DNA of 64,000 bases. Source: Zopfochytrium polystomum. Its lineage: Eukaryota; Chytridiomycota; Chytridiomycetes; Chytridiales; Chytridiaceae. How positions within the stretch are numbered: the first letter of the stretch is position 1; the number at the start of each line of letters is the position of its first letter. Below are positions 60,655 through 64,000 of the stretch, one piece after another. The notes beneath the pieces were generated by a model, which did not search any database, was not told the DNA's origin, and saw only the letters and a program-made list of their open reading frames with translations. The stretch lies in the NCBI GenBank assembly GCA_025765615.1, contig JAIVFJ010000057.1, positions 124,001 through 188,000 on the forward strand. The letters run 5' to 3'. A program made the position numbers and the translations under genes.

Positions 60655-62840
60655 GGGGGATGGGGGACCTTTCCCATCCCTCAAGTGAATTATTGTTTCC
60701 AATACAATTATCACTCCTCTCAGTTCCATGCCTGCCTTGCCCTGTCCTGCCATGTTCCTGACATCTCTGTGTCACATGGCCTCCAAGACCCGACTGCTGG
60801 GATGCTGTTCACTCAAGATTCTGTCTTTCTTCTTGATCTTACTACACTCGCATCACAACACAGCATCAAGATTGGCGAACGACGTGACAGCCATTACTAT
60901 CTCATTCCAGTCCAGCACCCAACTGCGCAGAGAAAAATTTCAGTTGAGCCCATTGCCTACACATCACCAGCAACTGCACGCGACCTATGGCACCGACATT
61001 TGGCCACATCCACCAAGAGCAAGTATGTGACACTCTCAAGTCTGGTGATGTCGATGGTGCTTCTGCTCCACCACCAACAACACGCAAGCCTTGCCTCATT
61101 TGCAATATGGCAAAGATGCGGGCGACACCTCATGGCCAAACCTTGCTTTGATTTTGCCCTGCTGCAGATGCTGTGTACCGACCAAACTGGAAAGATCAGT
61201 ACACGTTCTCTTGACGGTTCCAACTACTTTGAAGATATTGTCGACTATGCCACAGGCTATACTTGGGTCAACACTGTTGCTCGCACAGCAGGCATCACTC
61301 AAAGGATAATTGATTGCATTGATTTTGAAGAGCAACTCTTCCCCACTCGTCGAACACTATTTGTACAGGCAGACAACCTCGGTCTTAACACTCAGCAATT
61401 TGAGGCCTACTGTATCAACCACCAACCTCCCATCCTCTTTCAGCCTTCTGTCCCTTATGTCAAGGAGGGTGATGGTGTTGCAGAAAATGCCATCAAGGTC
61501 ATCACCCACATTGCCTCCTATCTCCTGATTGAAGCTCAGCTTCTGCGGTTCTTCTGGTCCTACGCAATACGCCATGCTTCATTCCTGCGCAATCGTGTGC
61601 AACACACTTGCACTGGTCGAATTCCATTTGAATATAACCAAGGCTGAAAACCCAACCAACGCCACCTTGGAATTTTTGGCTGCCTCATTGTCACACTCAA
61701 CAACGAGTATACAGAACCGGCAAACTCACACAAGACCAAGTTCTCTCCTAGGGCCTCACTTGGACTCTTCTTGGGTTTCGACACAGACACCTGTTGAGCC
61801 ACCACTTGACTCGTACTGTCGATTATGCAACTCTCCTCCTGACGGTGCTCCCTCCACTCATACTCACCTGCAACTGCACCAGGCTTCCAGGGGGGGACAG
61901 CTGCCATCAGCATCATCAAACTCCTCAGATCGACCTCCAACTCTTCCTCAAGATATAATGACGATGACAACTATGGTTGGAGCCCTGACACATTTGCTGT
62001 CGTCCTAGGCAAAGATGAAGACGAACCTGAAGAGTGTCTAGCTCCAACAGCAGACTGCATAGCAGCATCCGTCAACACTGAACCAGAACCTGTCATTGAA
62101 TCACCACTTCCACCATCTGTCATTGTCAACATCAAAGATGCACCAAGTGGACTTCGCAAGCTACTTGCAAATCGAACAGTCACTTGGCATCTCTTGCGAC
62201 TATACCTTGCATCAGCTAAACCAGAACCATGCTTCCCAAAGCGCTTCCCTAAAGAACCAATCCACAAATCAGAACTTCCACCAGTGCCACATTCCCACAA
62301 GGAAGCCCACGCTTCAGACTATAACGAAGAATGGACTGCATCTGAGCTTGAGGAGCTTCACTCTCTCATGGACAAGCACAAGGTCTGGGAATGGGCAGTT
62401 CTTCCTCCTGGCAAACGCGCAATGTTCTGCAAATGGGTTTATACCTACAAACTCAACCTTTTGGCTGGCTGAAGCGATGGAACGCTCGTCTTGTCGCATG
62501 TGGAAACACCCAACGCAAAGGCATTGACCACACAGACACCTTTTTTCCTGTCGTCTGGATTCAGGCCATCTGACTGCTCATTGCAATCAGCCTTGCTTTT
62601 GACCTCGAGTACCACAGCATGGATGTCAACACAGCCTACCTGTACGCTTTCCTCAAAGAAGTCATCTACAAGCATCCACAAAAAGGCCACGAGCAATTCA
62701 CTCCAGATGGAAGAAACTATTCTGCAAACTCCTCAAAAGCCTCTATGGACTCCATCAATCTGGACGAAACTGGTTCCTGACCCTTCGAAAGTTCATTGGC
62801 GAGATCCAAGTATGAAGTGGAACAGAATCCCAGTGTCAAC

Positions 62841-63907
62841 AGTTTTCCTCCTCCTCTGCTCAAGCAGATAATATAGGAGAGGTTTTTACCCTGTGCCAGT
62901 CACGCTTCCCTAGCAACTATTACAGCGTGCATATCATCATCATGTATCAATAATTCATAACAGAGTTTTTTTTCTATCTCTCCAAGTTGGGGAGAAGGAC
63001 CACCCACAAACACACATCTCCACTTCATTCACTCCTTCCACTCACTCACTCAGAGTAGACTGTTTACAACCCTCTCAGTCTTCTGATATCAATCCAATTG
63101 AGCACAAAGCAGAGGCTCAATTCCTTTGAAAGTGCACCAAAGTCAAACTTGGTGCTTCACAAATGAATCCAGAAGGAATGGAGGAATTTTTCAGCCAAAA
63201 TGTGCAAAAATTTGGTTGAAAGTATGCCTAGGAGGATTGCAGCAGTCATTGAGGCAAAGGGAAGGAACACAGATTACTGAATAAAAATTTTCACATCAAC
63301 ACACAAAATTGTGCCAATGGAGTGGTCACATGTTCAACTCTGCCATTTGGACAATATGTACAGTACGGCTGTGGCACTTAAGCAGCTGATAGAGCAGATC
63401 TCTGAGAGTAACTGAGCTGAGTTTTGTGTCTGTACTGCAATTATTGAGTGTGTTTGAGCGAGCCACTGCAGGTTCGCCAGCTCTAACTGTACAGGTCCAC
63501 GATTGGCATAATTTAGTATAAGTTCTATGGATAATACTGTCTGCGACCCTTTGGGAAAAGTTTCTACGACATCGTCGCACCATATGCATTGAAGAGGGCC
63601 TGGCTACTTTGTAATCATCCTTCTCCTGATTTTTTGCATGTGTGTGAGGTGAATGGGAGTCTGTCTCCGCGATCGCACCCCCGCCCCCGCCCGCTCCAAC
63701 CAACAACCGGCCGACGGACCGACCGCGAAACCAACCCAGACCGACCAGAGATATCTATTTATACACGCATCGCTCGCTGCTCGCTCGCTTGCCTCCTTCC
63801 CCCCGTCTCGGTCAGTCGTCTCTCTCTCTCTCGTCTCTCGACCGCCGTCTCCCGGGTGTCATGTGTGCCGTCAACCGCAATCAAGCGCAGCACACACACA
63901 CCATCAC

Positions 63908-63951
<44 letters not shown>

Positions 63952-64000
63952 TCGCACGAGAAAGAAACAAACAACAAAGAAGGCCGGTGCGCGATGACCA
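62841..64000. other. No gene recognised; (CA)n near the end
   Basis: No domain-bearing frame is seen. The stretch 63640-64000 is GC-richer, with CT and CA runs (CA at about 63890-63940), and resembles the upstream region of a gene beyond the window. Confidence 0.45.

Larger units (their letters stand above)
60451..60768 (+). mobile_element. Solo LTR with 5-bp target site duplication, inserted in element F
   Basis: A 308-bp LTR (60456-60763, TGCTATGAATC...GTTCCTGACA) is flanked on both sides by TCTCT (60451-60455 and 60764-60768). Removing the LTR and one TCTCT rejoins element F's protease/integrase frame (EPLLS to ISVSHGLQD). A 5-bp duplication is the copia/gypsy norm. This fixes the boundaries of the small LTR family. 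Confidence 0.9.
59770..62840 (+). pseudogene. Degenerate copia element F (gag end to reverse transcriptase)
   Basis: Plus-strand copia polyprotein remains lie in order. They start with the Gag end (about 59780-60150) and a protease with YMIDSGAVPTMIP (Asp codon at 60249). Next is LHVPSLKEPLLS, interrupted by a solo LTR and resuming with TAGMLFTQDSVFLLDL. The integrase has RHLATSTKS, an LFVQADNLG-type second acidic residue and VAENAIKVITHIASYLLIEA, with a stop near 61647. The reverse transcriptase is in several frames (MFCKWVYTYKLN, ARLVACGN, SMDVNTAYLYAF, SLYGLHQSGRNW) and homology ends near 62820. No flanking LTRs of its own are seen. This is an old, dead copy of a family distinct from A-E. 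Confidence 0.8.

Overview
This is a nuclear eukaryotic window. Its genes are rich in spliceosomal introns, some as short as 42 nt, with occasional GC-AG introns, and long poly(A)/poly(T) tracts and CA/GA microsatellites are common. An intraflagellar transport GTPase (IFT22/RABL5) implies a flagellated cell stage. Together with a cytochrome b5 / acyl-CoA dehydrogenase fusion and the style of the USP7, SNF5, CHMP5 and NUP155 genes, this suggests a flagellated opisthokont-like organism such as a zoosporic (chytrid-like) fungus. That lineage is an inference, not a demonstration.

Layout. (1) 1-29.85 kb is a pile-up of one Ty1/copia family with LTRs of about 1.22-1.24 kb that start TGTTGAG and end TCATCA. 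Copy A lies on the minus strand and is cut by the window edge. Copy B lies on the plus strand, with an uninterrupted 1752-residue Gag-Pol but only 104 bp of 5' LTR. Copies C and D are minus-strand elements in tandem that share one LTR. Copy E is an old relic. Between A and B lie the 3' edge of another LTR element and the 3' end of a LINE-type element. (2) 31.4-57.8 kb is a dense gene block: USP7-type deubiquitinase (-), IFT22 (-), CHMP5/VPS60 (+), cytochrome b5 / acyl-CoA dehydrogenase with a peroxisomal AKL tail (-), Δ12/ω3-type fatty acid desaturase (-), SNF5/INI1 chromatin remodeller subunit (-) and NUP155/NUP170 nucleoporin (+). IFT22/CHMP5 and SNF5/NUP155 are divergent pairs. The dehydrogenase and desaturase are neighbouring lipid genes on one strand. 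(3) 59.2-62.8 kb is a second, older copia family in pieces. It carries two copies of a 308-309 bp LTR, one of them a clean solo LTR with a 5-bp target duplication.

The main observations for a second look are these. The frame-breaking insertions in copies A, C and D look like both alleles of a transition SNP written side by side, which points to assembly artefact rather than decay. The small LTRs carry near-perfect heat-shock-element arrays upstream of a TATA box. A conserved folded element with a perfect B-box sits between the pol stop and the 3' LTR. The LTRs contain a 20-bp-period GGAATTCC variable repeat. CHMP5 has an intron placed immediately after the start codon.
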